Shown here in pieces: positions 1 through 5,182 of a DNA stretch of 5,182 nucleotides (position 1 is the first letter of the stretch; each line of letters starts with the position of its first letter). Below the pieces are notes generated by a model that was given only the letters and a program-made list of their open reading frames with translations, was not told the origin of the DNA and did no database searches. Origin of the DNA: Streptomyces lilacinus. GTDB taxonomy: Bacteria; Actinomycetota; Actinomycetes; Streptomycetales; Streptomycetaceae. The DNA is taken from positions 3,473-8,654 of the forward strand of contig KL569525.1 of the NCBI GenBank assembly GCA_000715685.1, written 5' to 3'. The position numbers were made by a program, and so were the translations under genes.

Positions 1-95
1 GCCGCTACCGAGCGTCCGACCGGCTCGAAGGTGGCGGCAGCCCGCGCGGTGATCACAGGTCTCCTCAGATGTGTCTCGGCGATCTGCTCACCCAT
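1..95 (-). CDS. Divergent RsbW-like (HATPase_c_2) regulatory protein, N-terminal fragment
   Basis: The minus strand opens with ATG at 95-93 and reads 31 complete codons without a stop before leaving the window; the rest of the gene lies to the left. The peptide begins [12 protein letters not shown] and continues with [16 protein letters not shown]. That second stretch resembles the beginning of many Streptomyces RsbW/anti-sigma-type ATP-binding proteins, in which the ARxF..xxxSVxxAR region forms the first helix of the GHKL fold. The start is supported by a perfect GGAGGGG eight bases upstream. No catalytic motif is inside the window, so the family call rests on this short N-terminus and on context. 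A divergent neighbour of an OsaA-type kinase would fit OsaC, a multidomain RsbW-like regulator of the osmotic-stress sigma factor SigB in S. coelicolor; this is inference. Alternatives are another ATP-binding regulator or a SpoIIE/RsbU-type phosphatase carrying an N-terminal RsbW domain. Existence of the gene is fairly sure, its exact identity is not. Confidence 0.75.
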   Translation of the reverse strand, partial: MGEQIAETHLRRPVITARAAATFEPVGRSVA

Positions 96-103
96 GTGCA
101 GCG

Positions 104-110
104 CCCCTCC
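104..110 (-). promoter_or_regulatory. Ribosome binding site of the divergent gene
   Basis: Read on the minus strand this is GGAGGGG, followed by an eight-base spacer (103-96) and the ATG at 95-93. It is a near-ideal Shine-Dalgarno sequence and is the main reason for choosing this start over the in-frame GTG at 56-54. Confidence 0.8.
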
Positions 111-120
111 ATTGCCCGGC

Positions 121-161
121 CGGATGCCAGGTTACTTACCTCCGCCGTGTGTGCGGATGCC
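121..161. repeat. Direct repeat CGGATGCC flanking an imperfect palindrome
   Basis: CGGATGCC occurs at 121-128 and again at 154-161, a centre-to-centre distance of 33 bp, close to three helical turns. Between them lies GGTTACTTACC (130-140), which reads GGTAAGTAACC on the other strand and so has GGT...ACC half-sites. The cluster sits 26-66 bp upstream of the divergent ATG and about 150 bp upstream of the kinase GTG, a plausible place for an operator. Role is inferred from position and symmetry only; an 8-bp repeat can also arise by chance in GC-rich DNA. Confidence 0.35.
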
Positions 162-295
162 GGTGCACAGGGATTCCACACTTGGGGGTGCCGGTGGACC
201 GTGTGCGATGCTGCCGACTGTTATGGCCTGGCCGGGCCTCGGTGAAACACTGGGACAGCTCGAAGCGGAAGCCCGACGAGGATGATCGAACCTGC

Positions 296-302
296 GGGAG
301 GG
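296..302 (+). promoter_or_regulatory. Ribosome binding site deciding the kinase start
   Basis: GGGAGGG lies five bases upstream of the GTG at 308-310. The kinase frame is open upstream as far as the TGA at 50-52, with in-frame GTG codons at 149, 188, 194, 203 and 242, but none of these has a comparable purine tract at the right distance. This site therefore selects GTG308 as the start. Confidence 0.8.
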
Positions 303-307
303 ACACG

Positions 308-5182
<4,875 letters not shown>

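Larger units (their letters stand above)
96..307. promoter_or_regulatory. Divergent intergenic control region
   Basis: These 212 bp separate the two divergent start codons and must hold the 5' untranslated regions, and probably the promoters, of both genes. I see no strong -35/-10 pair. The best plus-strand candidate is TGGACC (195-200), 18 bases, then TGTTAT (219-224), which would give a leader of roughly 75 bases before the kinase GTG; it is weak. On the minus strand I looked for the GNNT...GGGTA pattern of stress sigma factors of the SigB type and found only poor matches, around AGGTAAGTA (read in reverse, about 134-142). A GC-rich near-palindrome lies at 225-238 (GGCCTGG/CCGGGCC, one mismatch per arm). 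No tRNA, riboswitch or factor-independent terminator is evident. Confidence 0.6.

Noticed and set aside
31..285. Plus-strand 84-codon frame across the intergenic region
   Set aside because: It overlaps the divergent gene start antisense, has no convincing ribosome binding site, and its Pro/Cys/Met-rich product resembles nothing known.

Overview
The window looks like a piece of a high-GC actinomycete chromosome, most likely Streptomyces. Coding sequence has strong G/C bias at third positions, both genes have GGAGG-type ribosome binding sites, and the kinase starts with GTG. The layout is a divergent gene pair. The main gene fills about 94% of the window.

Positions 1-95 (minus strand) hold the first 31 codons of a divergent gene. 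Its N-terminus resembles the start of actinobacterial RsbW/anti-sigma-type (HATPase_c_2) regulators. Positions 96-307 form a 212-bp shared intergenic region. It contains both ribosome binding sites, an 8-bp direct repeat spaced 33 bp apart that flanks an imperfect palindrome, and no convincing consensus promoter.

From 308 to the right edge, a single plus-strand frame stays open for exactly 1625 codons. It encodes a giant soluble sensor histidine kinase. Domain order: short basic N-terminus; diverged HAMP-like modules (about residues 30-181); ten perfectly phased 92-residue double-HAMP repeats (182-1101); a linker and GAF domain (about 1124-1270); a long coiled coil (about 1276-1350); a HisKA domain with phospho-acceptor His1362; a complete HATPase catalytic domain with N, G1, F and G2 boxes (about 1466-1598); and a Pro/Gly/Ala-rich tail that runs off the window. 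No transmembrane segment or signal peptide is visible, so it should be cytoplasmic. The architecture matches fungal group III (Nik1/Os-1) poly-HAMP kinases and the Streptomyces osmoadaptation kinase OsaA. By family knowledge, receiver domain(s) would follow beyond the window.

If the OsaA assignment is right, the pair would form an osmotic-stress module. The poly-HAMP kinase would signal by phosphorelay, and the divergent RsbW-like protein (OsaC-like) would act on a stress sigma factor. That functional link comes from recalled Streptomyces work and gene position, not from anything in this window. The most notable sequence feature is the repeat array: 2760 bp of 276-bp units with no insertion or deletion, with some neighbouring copies nearly identical in DNA.
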